A stretch of DNA of 64,000 bases from positions 1,798,001-1,862,000 of the forward strand of contig OZ251218.1 of assembly GCA_965240365.1 (NCBI GenBank). Direction: 5' to 3'. The translations under genes were made by a program, and so were the position numbers. The stretch is from G965240365 sp965240365 (GTDB lineage Bacteria; Pseudomonadota; Gammaproteobacteria; Eutrophobiales; Eutrophobiaceae). Under the pieces are notes generated by a model, which was not told the DNA's origin, made no database searches, and saw only the letters and a program-made list of their open reading frames with translations. The stretch's first letter is position 1, and every line of letters starts with the position of its first letter. Below are positions 15,788-24,959 of this stretch, piece after piece.

Positions 15788-17569
15788 TCAAGCAATACTT
15801 CCCTCACTCCTTGCCGGCGCGGGCCGCGCCTGTGAACCGCGGCGTCTGGATACGAAGATCGCATTGCCGTCTTTCTTTTTGGCCTCATGCTTGGCATCCA
15901 TGGCCAGGGCCGCGACATGATGATGTGATCGACAATTGCGCCAGTCCGGCGACACGACCCCAACCGCGATACTGAGTATCGGATAAAAACGGCGCTCACC
16001 GCGCCGGTCCCGGCTTTCGATGCCGCCTTTGGCCAGGTCGTCCTCGTTATAAAAACATCGGACTTCAAGCGCAAATGCGGACAGTATGGCCTCGCAGCGT
16101 TCCTCCCAGTCCTCGGACTGAAAGATCGCAATAAAATCATCCCCGCCGATATGCCCCGCCCGATCGGTATCCTGGTTGATATATTGCTTGATAATGTCGG
16201 CCAGCAGCATGATGACTTCATCGCCGCGGGCATAGCCATAGGTGTCGTTATAGGGCTTAAAGTGATTCAGATCAAAATAAGCCAGCTTGAAATTCTGCCG
16301 GCGCCGCAACAGGCCGTCTATCCATTCATAAATCGGCACGTTGCCCGGCAGCAGGGTCAACGGATTGGAATAACGCGCGCTGTGTATCTGTTGCTCGGTG
16401 ATCTTTTCCAGCAGCTTCAGGGTCTTGGCCACCCCGATATAGCGATTATTTTCGGTAATGACAATATCGATATTCATATCCGCCTGATTGCCGGCCGTAA
16501 ACATGCGGCTGACATCCGCCAGGGTATTGTCCTTTTCGACAATCAACATGCCGGTGTACATATAATTGCGCACTGGCTTGTTGGCGTGCAATTCCCAGCC
16601 GTAGCGCCCGATAAAGGCTTCAAACAGACTCTGCCTGGTAATCACCCCGACCGGTTTGCCCGAATCGACAATCGGGATACAGTTGAGGGCGCTGTTCTTT
16701 TTGATCATCTCGGCGGCATAACCCAGCGGGTCTGAGGCCAGCAGCGGCCGGCGGTATTCCACCAGGTCCAGTATCACCTCCGGGTAACGGCGGGCGTCGC
16801 TTTGTCGCGCGGCGCTGACCGAATCATAAAGCTGGCCCGGGATGGCTTTATGGGGCGCCTTCTCGGGCCGGCCCAGGAAAAACCCCTGGCCGTGGCTAAT
16901 GCCCAGGGCGCGCACGGTTTTTAGTTCCGCCGCCGTTTCTATGCCTTCCGCGATCACCTTGCAGCCCAGACTGCGCGACATTTCCCTTATGGAGCAGACG
17001 AAGTCATGCTTGACCGGGTCATGGTCGATGCCGCTGATAAAGTGCCGGTCAATCTTGACATACTCCGGCCTGAATTCCGACCAGACGCGCAAACTCGAAT
17101 AGCCCGCGCCCAAATCATCGATCGCCAGTTCATAACCGCTGTTGCGGATATAGCAGATCGAATCATTGATCAGGGCGCAGTCTTCCAGCGGATATTGTTC
17201 GGACAATTCGATAACGACCTGATCCTTGCCGAGTTTAAATGTATCCCCGGCCAGGGTCACGATACGCCGCCCCGCGTTTAACTCGACCAGGCTCATGGGG
17301 CTGATGTTTAAAAATAATTTCCCCTGGGTCTTCTGCCGGCTGAATTCGCGGCAGGCCAGTTCAATGCAGAGATATTCAAAAGGCACGATCAGGTCATGTA
17401 ACCTGGCCTCGGTGAATAATTTTTTGGGATGGTGAAATTCAGAGTTATCAGGGCCTCTGATCAATGCCTCATAACCCGTGATCTCCGGCACGCTGAGATC
17501 GACTATCGGCTGAAATACCGGTGTCAGTTGTTTTTTGTCGAGAATCTCTTTTATTTTTGGTTGTTGCAT
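15788..17569 (-). CDS. EAL - CBS pair - GGDEF signalling protein
   Basis: 593-residue cyclic-di-GMP protein. Residues 10-245 are an EAL phosphodiesterase domain (YEALIRG, then IDDLGAGYSSL, KIDRHFI, KVIAEGIET, GQGFFLGRP). About 265-395 form two CBS modules that often bind adenine nucleotides. The rest is a GGDEF domain with active-site GGDDF in place of GGDEF. Catalytic residues of the EAL half look intact. Soluble; no membrane segment. It converges on hemB with a 48-bp gap. Confidence 0.92.
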   Translation of the reverse strand: MQQPKIKEILDKKQLTPVFQPIVDLSVPEITGYEALIRGPDNSEFHHPKKLFTEARLHDLIVPFEYLCIELACREFSRQKTQGKLFLNISPMSLVELNAGRRIVTLAGDTFKLGKDQVVIELSEQYPLEDCALINDSICYIRNSGYELAIDDLGAGYSSLRVWSEFRPEYVKIDRHFISGIDHDPVKHDFVCSIREMSRSLGCKVIAEGIETAAELKTVRALGISHGQGFFLGRPEKAPHKAIPGQLYDSVSAARQSDARRYPEVILDLVEYRRPLLASDPLGYAAEMIKKNSALNCIPIVDSGKPVGVITRQSLFEAFIGRYGWELHANKPVRNYMYTGMLIVEKDNTLADVSRMFTAGNQADMNIDIVITENNRYIGVAKTLKLLEKITEQQIHSARYSNPLTLLPGNVPIYEWIDGLLRRRQNFKLAYFDLNHFKPYNDTYGYARGDEVIMLLADIIKQYINQDTDRAGHIGGDDFIAIFQSEDWEERCEAILSAFALEVRCFYNEDDLAKGGIESRDRRGERRFYPILSIAVGVVSPDWRNCRSHHHVAALAMDAKHEAKKKDGNAIFVSRRRGSQARPAPARSEGSIA

Positions 17570-17694
17570 ATCCCTCTAAGCCTCCCCAGAGCTATCCCGG
17601 AATTTGTTGTTATTAAGTTATTAACAGGACTATATCCATATTGCAAGTCTGACAGCGGATTATGACAGATATATTTTGTTTGGCATACACCCTG

Positions 17695-17845
17695 TTCGGG
17701 TTCAATACCTTTGAGACGAATCAGGTAGGCCGGATAACGAATGGTCGTGCCGGGACGATTCTGTTTTCCCCCGTTGTCATTCCAGCGAAAGCTGGAATCC
17801 AGTGGTTTTTATAATACATTCCCGCCCGAGCGGGAATGACATTAT
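17695..17845. repeat. REP-type repeats between ntrC and EAL gene
   Basis: A GTCATTCCAGCGAAAGC / GGAATCC hairpin, then CATTCCCGCC / GGGAATGAC. The preceding GGGTTCAATACCTTTGAGA also recurs in variant form near 40.0 and 52.5 kb. No gene in 17570-17860. Confidence 0.75.
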
Positions 17846-17860
17846 AGCGGGAGGCAAGGC

Positions 17861-19270
17861 TTAATCGTCTATATCAAGCTGCTTTATCTTGCGGGTCAGG
17901 GTATTGCGGCCCCAGCCCAGCAGTCTGGCCGCATCCTGGCGGCGGCCGCCGGTTTTCTTGAGGGCCGCTTCAATCAGGATAGACTCGAAACGGGGCACGG
18001 CATCCTTTAACAGTCGCGTGTCGCCCTGTAGCAGGCTCGCCTCGGCCCAGCGCCGGAAGATGCTTTCCCATTCGTCCGCAGGCTCATCGGCATCGGTCTC
18101 CTGCCGGAGTTCAGGCGGCAGATCTTCGATATGGATCTCGTTGCCCGATGCCATCACGGTCACCCAGCGGCAGAAATTTTCCAGTTGCCGCACGTTGCCC
18201 GGCCAGTCAAGACCGGTCAGGTAATCCCCGGTCTCCGGCAGTAATCGCTTGGTCTCCTGGGCCAGTTCGGCCGCGGCGATTTTGAGAAAGTGCCGGGTCA
18301 GGTCGATGATGTCCATGTGCCGCTCGCGCAGGGCCGGGACATGAACCCGGATCACATTCAGGCGATGTAGCAGATCTTCCCGAAAGCGGCCGGCCTTGAC
18401 CAGTTGTTCCAGGTTCTGATGGGTCGCGGCAATAATGCGCACATCGACCTTGATCGGCAGATGGCCACCGACCCGGTAAAACTCGCCCTGGGCCAGGATG
18501 CGCAACAGGCGGGTCTGTAAATCGGCCGGCATATCGCCGATTTCATCCAGAAACAGGGTGCCGCCATGGGCCTGTTCAAAGCGCCCCAGGCGTTGCGCCG
18601 TGGCGCCCGTAAACGCGCCCCGCTCATGCCCGAACAGTTCGGATTCCAGCAGGTCTTTGGGGATAGCCGCGGTGTTGATGGCGATGAAGGGTTTGCCCGA
18701 GCGCGGACTGTGGGCGTGCAGGGCGCCGGCGACCAGTTCCTTGCCGGTGCCGGATTCGCCCGTGATCAAGACCGTCAGGTTGGAACCGGACAAGCGGCCG
18801 ATGGCCTTGAAGACTTCCTGCATGGCCGGCGCCGAACCGATGATCGGCGAGGCCGGGGGATGCTCTTCCTGTCTGGCCGGCGCCGGGTTATTTTGTTTAT
18901 AAGAGATGGCCCGCTTGACCAGGCTGACCACTTCATCCACATCAAACGGCTTGGACAGATACTCAAATGCGCCGCCCTGAAAGGCCGAGACCGCGCGGTT
19001 CAGGTCGGAATAGGCGGTCATTATAATTACCGGGGTATCCGGCGAGCGTTGCTTGATCCGGTCCAGCAGGCTGATGCCGTCCATGCCCGGCATACGGATG
19101 TCCGAGATGACCACATCCGGTTCTGTTTCATGCCGGTTCATCCTGCTCAGAATTTCATCCGGCCCGGAAAAACTGCGGATGGCGACATCGGCCTTTTGCA
19201 GGGCCTTTTCGAGCACCCAGCGAATTGATTTATCGTCATCGACGATCCAGACTTCCCGCTGTTTATTCAT
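17861..19270 (-). CDS. glnG: Nitrogen regulation response regulator NtrC
   Basis: Sigma-54 activator that, when phosphorylated by NtrB under nitrogen limitation, turns on glnA, glnK-amtB and related genes. Receiver domain with Asp in VISDIRMPGMDG; AAA+ domain with GESGTGKE, intact GAFTGA and LFLDEIGDMP; C-terminal Fis-type helix-turn-helix (GGRRQDAARLLGWGRNTLTRKI). 469 aa, the standard length. Its start overlaps the end of glnL by 8 bp. Confidence 0.97.
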   Translation of the reverse strand: MNKQREVWIVDDDKSIRWVLEKALQKADVAIRSFSGPDEILSRMNRHETEPDVVISDIRMPGMDGISLLDRIKQRSPDTPVIIMTAYSDLNRAVSAFQGGAFEYLSKPFDVDEVVSLVKRAISYKQNNPAPARQEEHPPASPIIGSAPAMQEVFKAIGRLSGSNLTVLITGESGTGKELVAGALHAHSPRSGKPFIAINTAAIPKDLLESELFGHERGAFTGATAQRLGRFEQAHGGTLFLDEIGDMPADLQTRLLRILAQGEFYRVGGHLPIKVDVRIIAATHQNLEQLVKAGRFREDLLHRLNVIRVHVPALRERHMDIIDLTRHFLKIAAAELAQETKRLLPETGDYLTGLDWPGNVRQLENFCRWVTVMASGNEIHIEDLPPELRQETDADEPADEWESIFRRWAEASLLQGDTRLLKDAVPRFESILIEAALKKTGGRRQDAARLLGWGRNTLTRKIKQLDIDD

Positions 19271-20342
19271 GCGGCCTCCTCATCGGCAGTAACAGGCTGA
19301 AACAGCTCAGATCATTGCGCCGTTCATAGCTGATCAAACCGCCGTGCGCCTGGATCAACTGCTGGGCGATGGACAGGCCGAGACCGGTGCCCTCGGCGCG
19401 GGCCGTGATCATCGGGTAAAAGGCGCGCGCCTCAATCTCGGCCGGAATGCCGGGGCCATCGTCGATAATATCGACCACCATGACCTGCCGGTTCAGGCGA
19501 TTCTGGATGGTGACTTGCCGCTGCACGCGGGTGCGGATGGTAATCCGCCCGTCCGGGTCAATGGCCTGCGCCGCATTGCGCAACAAATTCAGGAGCGCCT
19601 GTATAATCTGCTCGCGGTCGGCGCCGATGTCCGGCAGGCTTGGGTCATAATCTCTTTTAATGTTGAGCGCGTCCGAATTTTCCGCGGTCAGGACAGAGAG
19701 CACGTATTCGAGCGCCTCATGGATATTGATGGCCTTTTTCTCGGGCAATACGCTTGAGGTCAGCATCCGGTCAATAAAATTTCTCAGCCGGTCCGCCTCG
19801 CTGATGATGATCCGGGTGTATTCGGAGAGTCCGGCATCGGCCAGTTCCATTTCGAGTAATTGCGCCGCGCCGCGAATGCCGCCCAGCGGGTTTTTGATTT
19901 CATGCGCCATGCCTTTGACGGCCTCCTTGCCGGCCTCCTGCACCGTCTTCTGATTCGCTTCCCGCATCACCCTGGCAAAGGAATCGGCATCGACCAGCTC
20001 GACCAGGATTTCCTCCGCGGCCTCGCCGGACAGGATAGGCGTGATCATGCAGTCCACCTTGATCTTGCGCCGCGGGCTGAGGCACATATCGAGCGCCCGC
20101 TCAACGCAGGTTGAGCCGGAATCGAGCGAGCGCTTGACCGTCTTGTAAAAAAAAGAGGATTCCGGCCAGATCTGCCTGGGCGTCATGCCCGCTATTTGCT
20201 TATGACTGACGGACAACAGGCTCTCGCCGGCGCTATTGATGGCCAAAAGCCGCAGCGCCTTATCGAATAACAACACGGCGGTGGCAAGATTATCCAGCGC
20301 TCGCACCGCCAAATCCGCGTTATGGGCCATTGATTGGTTCAT
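19263..20342 (-). CDS. glnL: Nitrogen regulation sensor kinase NtrB
   Basis: Cytoplasmic PAS-containing kinase/phosphatase for NtrC, controlled by PII. An N-terminal PAS region is followed by the H-box GMAHEIKNPLGGIRGAAQLL and ATPase boxes DDGPGIP and GTGLGLSIAQQL. The ATG at 20342 or 20330 is preferred to the TTG at 20363, since the longer form would read through an NtrC-like site. Co-transcribed with glnG. Confidence 0.95.
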   Translation of the reverse strand: MNQSMAHNADLAVRALDNLATAVLLFDKALRLLAINSAGESLLSVSHKQIAGMTPRQIWPESSFFYKTVKRSLDSGSTCVERALDMCLSPRRKIKVDCMITPILSGEAAEEILVELVDADSFARVMREANQKTVQEAGKEAVKGMAHEIKNPLGGIRGAAQLLEMELADAGLSEYTRIIISEADRLRNFIDRMLTSSVLPEKKAINIHEALEYVLSVLTAENSDALNIKRDYDPSLPDIGADREQIIQALLNLLRNAAQAIDPDGRITIRTRVQRQVTIQNRLNRQVMVVDIIDDGPGIPAEIEARAFYPMITARAEGTGLGLSIAQQLIQAHGGLISYERRNDLSCFSLLLPMRRPHE

Positions 20343-20345
20343 TGT

Positions 20346-20362
20346 CGCACTTTTTTGGTGCA
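20346..20362. promoter_or_regulatory. NtrC binding site at the glnL start
   Basis: CGCACTTTTTTGGTGCA matches 10 of 12 consensus positions of TGCACC-N5-GGTGCA. It sits 3 bp upstream of the glnL ATG, a position suited to repression by NtrC of its own operon, as known for glnLp in enterics. Confidence 0.6.
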
Positions 20363-20568
20363 ATGTGCAAAGCTCCGTTCCCCGGCGGCGCCGGTTTTTG
20401 ATAAAAATCAGTGGAAGATGAAACCGTTAAGGTAGCCAGCAAGCAAGAAACAGACCAGCCGCCTCGAAATGAGGCAGACGCCGGGCAATAGGAGGCATAA
20501 ATCCGTGACAGCCCGTATCACAACATGGTCGCCCATTGTCCGACGGCCGGCGCCGAATCAGGGCATTT

Positions 20569-21069
20569 TTAACGCGCGGCGCGCAGCAGGTGAAAGCTAC
20601 TGGAAGTCGAGATCAGGGTCCGGCCGGCGGCATCGACAACCCGCGCGCCGAGGCTGTGGGCGCCGCGGTCGGCATTTTTGACCGTGGCCCGGGCGCTGAC
20701 GCCGTTGGCAATCTCCCTGCCGTCGAGCGTGATGATGATGCGGTGTCCCGGTTTGAGCGGGGGCGAGAGGCTGACCGAAATATTGAAATCGCCATTGTTG
20801 CTGCGCAGCCCCTGGTCATTTGCCGGGCTTGTGATCGCCAGCGAGCGGTAGGCGGCGGCGGGTCGCTCAGGCTTCCCCGGCGGGGGTTGATAGGCCGGCC
20901 GATTCGGGTTTTTTATGGCGGGCGGCGGATTCAGTTCCAGCGCTTGTGAATTTGCGCCGGGCTGGTCGCTGAAGGTGACATTGCCCTCTTCATCAACGCT
21001 TTTATAGACGGTCTCGGCCGGGACACTGAAAGCGCACAGCAATGCTAAAAGGCAGATTAGCGTTTTCAT
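20569..21069 (-). CDS. DUF4124 domain protein, exported
   Basis: Signal peptide (residues 1-18, ending VPAE) followed by the DUF4124 motif YKSVDEEGNVTFSDQP, a proline-rich linker and a C-terminal beta-rich domain with ANGVSARATVKNADRGAHSL. Start set at 21069, where the signal peptide begins. DUF4124 proteins commonly sit between glnA and glnL in gammaproteobacteria; function unknown. Paralogous to the next gene. Confidence 0.85.
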   Translation of the reverse strand: MKTLICLLALLCAFSVPAETVYKSVDEEGNVTFSDQPGANSQALELNPPPAIKNPNRPAYQPPPGKPERPAAAYRSLAITSPANDQGLRSNNGDFNISVSLSPPLKPGHRIIITLDGREIANGVSARATVKNADRGAHSLGARVVDAAGRTLISTSSSFHLLRAAR

Positions 21070-21107
21070 GCGGACAAGCATAGCGGATCGCGGGGCGGCA
21101 GGCAATC

Positions 21108-21740
21108 TCACGACTTTGGCTCGGGCGCGGCCGGCAGCTTCGGCCTGGGCGGATTGGTGGGCGATATCGGCGGCGGTTTGGGCCTGGGCGGATTCAGCGG
21201 GGACAGGATTTTGGGGTCGGGCGCCAGGCTCGGGGCCAGTTGCGCCGTTCTTTTGACGTGTACCGTCACCCCGGCCGAACGCCGGATCAATTTGTCCTGT
21301 CCGTTGCTGACGGCAACCTGCAGGATATGGGCGCCCCGATCCAGATTTTTCAGGGCGAAAGTCGCCGTTTTAGCGCTCCGCACACGCTCGCCGTTTAACA
21401 GCAATACCAGCTTATCGCTGGCCCGCAGCGCCGGTGTGATCGCAACCTGCACATTGAAATTGCCCTGCGTGCCGACGATCGTCTCGTCATTGTGCGGTTT
21501 GACAATGGCCAGCCTTTGATAGACAGGCCCCGCCTTGCGCTTAACGGCGGCAACGGGTTTGAACGCGCCGGCGGCCGGCGGAGTAATGGTCTGCGCCCTT
21601 TTTAGTCTGATCTCTTCGGCGCCGGCCACGGCCTGATCGGTAAAGGTGACATTGCCCCTGGCATCCACATGCCGGTAAGCCGTTTCGGCGGACAATAATG
21701 GCGCTAACAGACAAAGCGCTATCAATGATCTTGCTTGCAT
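21108..21740 (-). CDS. DUF4124 domain protein, paralogue with proline-rich tail
   Basis: Signal peptide (MQARSLIALCLLAPLLSAE) and DUF4124 motif YRHVDARGNVTFTDQ, then a domain like that of its neighbour (ALKNLDRGAHILQVAV), ending in a low-complexity tail of PRPKPPP-type repeats. The open frame continues upstream but the ATG at 21740 is where the signal peptide begins. The two paralogues are separated by 38 bp and probably arose by tandem duplication. Confidence 0.83.
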   Translation of the reverse strand: MQARSLIALCLLAPLLSAETAYRHVDARGNVTFTDQAVAGAEEIRLKRAQTITPPAAGAFKPVAAVKRKAGPVYQRLAIVKPHNDETIVGTQGNFNVQVAITPALRASDKLVLLLNGERVRSAKTATFALKNLDRGAHILQVAVSNGQDKLIRRSAGVTVHVKRTAQLAPSLAPDPKILSPLNPPRPKPPPISPTNPPRPKLPAAPEPKS

Positions 21741-21905
21741 GGATAGGCAGACTGCCTGCGGCAGCGGATGGTTCCGCCCGGCCCGGATTAAGGCGGCCCG
21801 CCGCCGCTCTGCGCGCATGAAAACGCAAACACGGGCGCCTGCATTTCTGCCGAAGCGGCGCCCTGAAAACAAATCAGGATTTCAGTCCTTATCTTTTGTA
21901 AACTC

Positions 21906-22910
21906 ATGGTCTTGACACAGGATTTTGGAACTGGCCCTGGAGTAACGATACCGATGACCGCTTTCCCGGAAATGCCGAATGATGATTATGACATCATCTA
22001 TCTGGAAAATACCGACCGGGCGTTGCCGCTCAAACTCAACCGGGGGATGCGCTATGCCTACTTCAAAACCATCGCGCGGGGCGGCAAGGCGATCATTCAG
22101 TCCTGCAAGGATCTCTATCTGTCGCGCACCGTCTGCTATAAAAAACTGCGCCCCGAATTTGCCGAAAGCCCGCTGGAACAGAAGCGTTTTCTGCGCGAGG
22201 CGCGGGTCTCGGCGCTGTTGCAGCATCCCAACACTATTCCAACCTATGAACTGGGGCGTGACAGCCGGGACCATTATTATTTCACGATGAAGCTGGTGCA
22301 TGGCTATACGCTGCGGGAAGTGCTCAATTACCGCGAGCGCTATGACCTGCCGAAGCTGATTAATGTTATCATCCAGATTGCCTATGCCCTGGAATACGCG
22401 CATAATCATCGCGTCATTCACCGCGACATAAAGCCGGAAAATATCCTGGTCGGGCCGTTCGGCGAAATATTGCTGATGGACTGGGGTCTGGCCAAGGTCT
22501 GGAACCCTGATGGCAGCCACGATGAAGCGGGGCAACAAAGACCCGGCGCGGTGTATGACAAAAAGGCGAGTTCCATGACGGACACCGAAAGATTGCAGGG
22601 CACGGTTTACTATATGTCGCCGGAACAACTGGAACGGGATCCCGAGATCGACTTCCGGGCCGATATATACAGCATCGGCGTGGTGCTCTATGAGATATTG
22701 ACGGGCCAGCTGCCGGCCGATGGCGATACCGTCAGGGAGGTGCAGAATAAAATCCTCACGGACAGCCCTGTCAGACCGTCTGCAATATCCCGCTGGCGCG
22801 TGCCGAAATTACTGGAAGAGGTGACCCTGCGCTGTCTGGCCAAACCCGTGGAGGAACGCATGCGCAGTTGCGGGGAACTGGTGCGCCTGCTGGAGGAGGA
22901 CTGGGATTGA
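21906..22910 (+). CDS. Serine/threonine protein kinase, soluble
   Basis: Hanks-type kinase of about 330 residues: ATP lysine in CYKKLRPEF, catalytic loop HRDIKPENILV, metal motif DWG in LLMDWGLAK (DFG in most), and YYMSPEQLE for the APE segment; subdomain IX is DIYSIGVVLYEILTG. The glycine loop reads IARGGKAII, with fewer glycines than usual. No membrane helix or sensor domain. The ATG at 21954 is an alternative start. It lies between the ntr genes and glnA, so a link to nitrogen control is possible but unproven. Confidence 0.88.
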   Translation: MVLTQDFGTGPGVTIPMTAFPEMPNDDYDIIYLENTDRALPLKLNRGMRYAYFKTIARGGKAIIQSCKDLYLSRTVCYKKLRPEFAESPLEQKRFLREARVSALLQHPNTIPTYELGRDSRDHYYFTMKLVHGYTLREVLNYRERYDLPKLINVIIQIAYALEYAHNHRVIHRDIKPENILVGPFGEILLMDWGLAKVWNPDGSHDEAGQQRPGAVYDKKASSMTDTERLQGTVYYMSPEQLERDPEIDFRADIYSIGVVLYEILTGQLPADGDTVREVQNKILTDSPVRPSAISRWRVPKLLEEVTLRCLAKPVEERMRSCGELVRLLEEDWD

Positions 22911-22962
22911 AAGGCGCTTGACGCACTATAATAGCGCATAAATGCGGCCGAATTCTGTAATT

Positions 22963-22979
22963 TGCACGAATACCGTGCA
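22963..22979. promoter_or_regulatory. NtrC enhancer site upstream of glnA
   Basis: TGCACGAATACCGTGCA is a perfect palindrome matching 10 of 12 positions of the NtrC consensus TGCACC-N5-GGTGCA. It lies about 70 bp upstream of a strong sigma-54 promoter, the usual enhancer distance. Confidence 0.75.
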
Positions 22980-23050
22980 TTGTCCGCCGGGGTTTATATA
23001 ATGACTGACGGAAAGGCCCGATTGAAGCCGGGGCCGGCCTTGCCATAAAC

Positions 23051-23066
23051 TGGAACGTATATTGCA
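23051..23066 (+). promoter_or_regulatory. Sigma-54 promoter of glnA
   Basis: TGGAACGTATATTGCA differs from TGGCACG-N4-TTGCA at one position and has the exact GG-N10-GC spacing. It is 74 bp before the glnA start. Confidence 0.85.
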
Positions 23067-23139
23067 GCGCAAAGGGCTTCACAAAGTGGTTATTCATTTG
23101 AAAACATCAGCATAATTGTCAGGAGGAATATGACTTACC

Positions 23140-24150
23140 ATGAAAAGCAAGCTGGAATATATATGGCTGGACGGCTATAGGCCGACCCAGAGTTTACGCA
23201 GCAAGACGATGATCGTCTCGGATTTCGGTGGCGAACTCAAAGACGCGCCGATGTGGTCCTTTGACGGCAGTTCGACAGAACAGGCCGACGGCAGCGATTC
23301 CGATTGCCTGCTGAAACCGGTCGCGCTGATACCGGACCCGGATCGCAGAAACGGTTATCTGGTGATGACCGAGGTGATGAATGCGGACGGCACGCCGCAT
23401 GAGTCCAACGGACGGGCCACGATTGACGACGACGATGACGATTTCTGGTTCGGCTTCGAGCAGGAATATTTCCTGTGGGATCCGGCCACCAATCTGCCGC
23501 CGGGGTTTCCGCAGGGCGGTTTCCCCAGGCCGCAGGGCCCCTATTACTGCTCGGTCGGCGCCATGAACACCTATGGCCGGGAAGTCGTGGAAGAGCACCT
23601 GGACCTGTGTCTTGAGGCCGGCCTCAATGTGGAAGGCATCAATGCCGAAGTGGCGGCGGGTCAATGGGAATTTCAGGTCTTCGCCAAGAGCGCCAAGAGC
23701 GCCGGAGACGAGACCTGGCTGGCGCGCTATCTGCTGGAACGGACTGCCGAGAAATATGGTCTGGCCATTGAATGGCACCCCAAGCCGCTTGGACATACCG
23801 ACTGGAACGGCTCGGGCATGCACGCCAACTTTTCCAACAGCGCCATGCGCGACGCCGGCAACGAGGATACCTTCACCCGGATCTGCGAACAATTCGGTAA
23901 AAATATCGACCGCCATATCCGTGTTTACGGCGCCGATAACGACCAGCGTCTGACCGGCAAACACGAAACCCAGTCCATCGATCAATTCAGTTTCGGTGTC
24001 TCCGACCGTGGCGCCTCGATCCGGATCCCGGTTGCGACCGTTGAAGAGGGCTGGAAAGGTCGTCTTGAAGACCGGCGCCCGGCCTCAAACTCCGACCCCT
24101 ACAAGGTCGCGGCGGAAATCGTCAAGACCACAAAGGAAGCCGGCGTTTAA
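23140..24150 (+). CDS. glnA: Glutamine synthetase, type II (eukaryotic-like)
   Basis: ATP-dependent amidation of glutamate. At 336 residues it is much shorter than bacterial GSI (about 470) and fits GSII: WLDGYRPTQSLRSKT and WSFDGSSTEQA near the N-terminus, FGFEQEYFL in the active site, and HPKPLGHTDWNGSGMH in the ATP region. The ribosome site AGGAGGAA is strong. GSII lacks the adenylylation control of GSI, so transcription from the NtrC/sigma-54 promoter may be its main regulation. Confidence 0.93.
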   Translation: MKSKLEYIWLDGYRPTQSLRSKTMIVSDFGGELKDAPMWSFDGSSTEQADGSDSDCLLKPVALIPDPDRRNGYLVMTEVMNADGTPHESNGRATIDDDDDDFWFGFEQEYFLWDPATNLPPGFPQGGFPRPQGPYYCSVGAMNTYGREVVEEHLDLCLEAGLNVEGINAEVAAGQWEFQVFAKSAKSAGDETWLARYLLERTAEKYGLAIEWHPKPLGHTDWNGSGMHANFSNSAMRDAGNEDTFTRICEQFGKNIDRHIRVYGADNDQRLTGKHETQSIDQFSFGVSDRGASIRIPVATVEEGWKGRLEDRRPASNSDPYKVAAEIVKTTKEAGV

Positions 24151-24318
24151 ATTTGAGTAATGACAACAGGGGGCAGACGCATCCCGCCAGATGTGGATGT
24201 TGTTCCGGCCCCCTCCGTCATTCCGGCCCGGCTCTAAACCACGCCCCGCGGGCTGGCTTTCGCCGGCCGCAAACCCATCATTGATAATGAACTATCAAGG
24301 CGCATTATTTATCATTGG

Positions 24319-24335
24319 CGCACTTTAATGGTGCA
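24319..24335. promoter_or_regulatory. NtrC enhancer site upstream of glnK
   Basis: CGCACTTTAATGGTGCA matches 10 of 12 NtrC consensus positions, 74 bp upstream of a sigma-54 promoter. Confidence 0.7.
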
Positions 24336-24409
24336 GACAAGATTGCTTTAATCTCCGATTATTGATTAAAAAAACCGTAAGTCAATGATAATGCTATAAA
24401 AAAGGCACC

Positions 24410-24425
24410 TGGTATGAAAGATGCA
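24410..24425 (+). promoter_or_regulatory. Sigma-54 promoter of glnK-amtB
   Basis: TGGTATGAAAGATGCA keeps the essential GG and GC with exact 10-nt spacing and matches 9 of 12 consensus positions. The 170-nt leader that follows contains a TTGGCTC/GGAGCCA hairpin just before the glnK ribosome site. The rest of 24151-24598 has only a short REP fragment. Confidence 0.6.
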
Positions 24426-24598
24426 GTTCCGTGTTAAAATCGACAACGGTTCTGATTTTTCAGTCACACCGCTTCGTGGGGGAAACAACAAACAGGCAGT
24501 GAACGGCAGGTCCGCTTTGCGCCTTTTAGTATGCCCTCGCCATTTTTTTATAAGTCAGTTGGCTCATGGGAGCCAGGCCGGAATTGAGGAGAAACCAA

Positions 24599-24937
24599 AT
24601 GAAACTGGTAACTGCGATTATCAAGCCCTTTAAACTGGATGATGCCAGGGAGGCCCTGTCCGAGATAGGCGTGCAGGGCATGACCGTGACCGAGACCAAG
24701 GGTTTCGGCCGCCAGAAGGGCCATACCGAACTCTACCGCGGCGCGGAATATGTGGTCGATTTTCTGCCCAAGATCAAACTTGAGGTGGCCGTCTCCGACG
24801 ACAAGCTGGATGCCGTCATGTCCGCCATCAGCAAGGCCGCCAGCACCGGCAAGATTGGTGACGGCAAGATATTTGTCCTGAATCTCGATCAGGTGATTCG
24901 AATCCGTACCGGCGAGTCCGGCGACGAAGCCTTATAA
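24599..24937 (+). CDS. glnK: Nitrogen regulatory protein PII (GlnK type)
   Basis: 112-residue trimeric signal protein binding ATP/ADP and 2-oxoglutarate. The T-loop Tyr for uridylylation is in the ELYRGAEYVVDFLPK segment; the other signatures are AIIKPFKLDDAREAL at the start and TGKIGDGKIFVLNL. ATG at 24599 follows TGAGGAG. It is 22 bp upstream of amtB, whose channel it is expected to block, so glnK is preferred over glnB. Confidence 0.95.
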   Translation: MKLVTAIIKPFKLDDAREALSEIGVQGMTVTETKGFGRQKGHTELYRGAEYVVDFLPKIKLEVAVSDDKLDAVMSAISKAASTGKIGDGKIFVLNLDQVIRIRTGESGDEAL

Positions 24938-24959
24938 GTCATCATTGGGAGTATAACGA

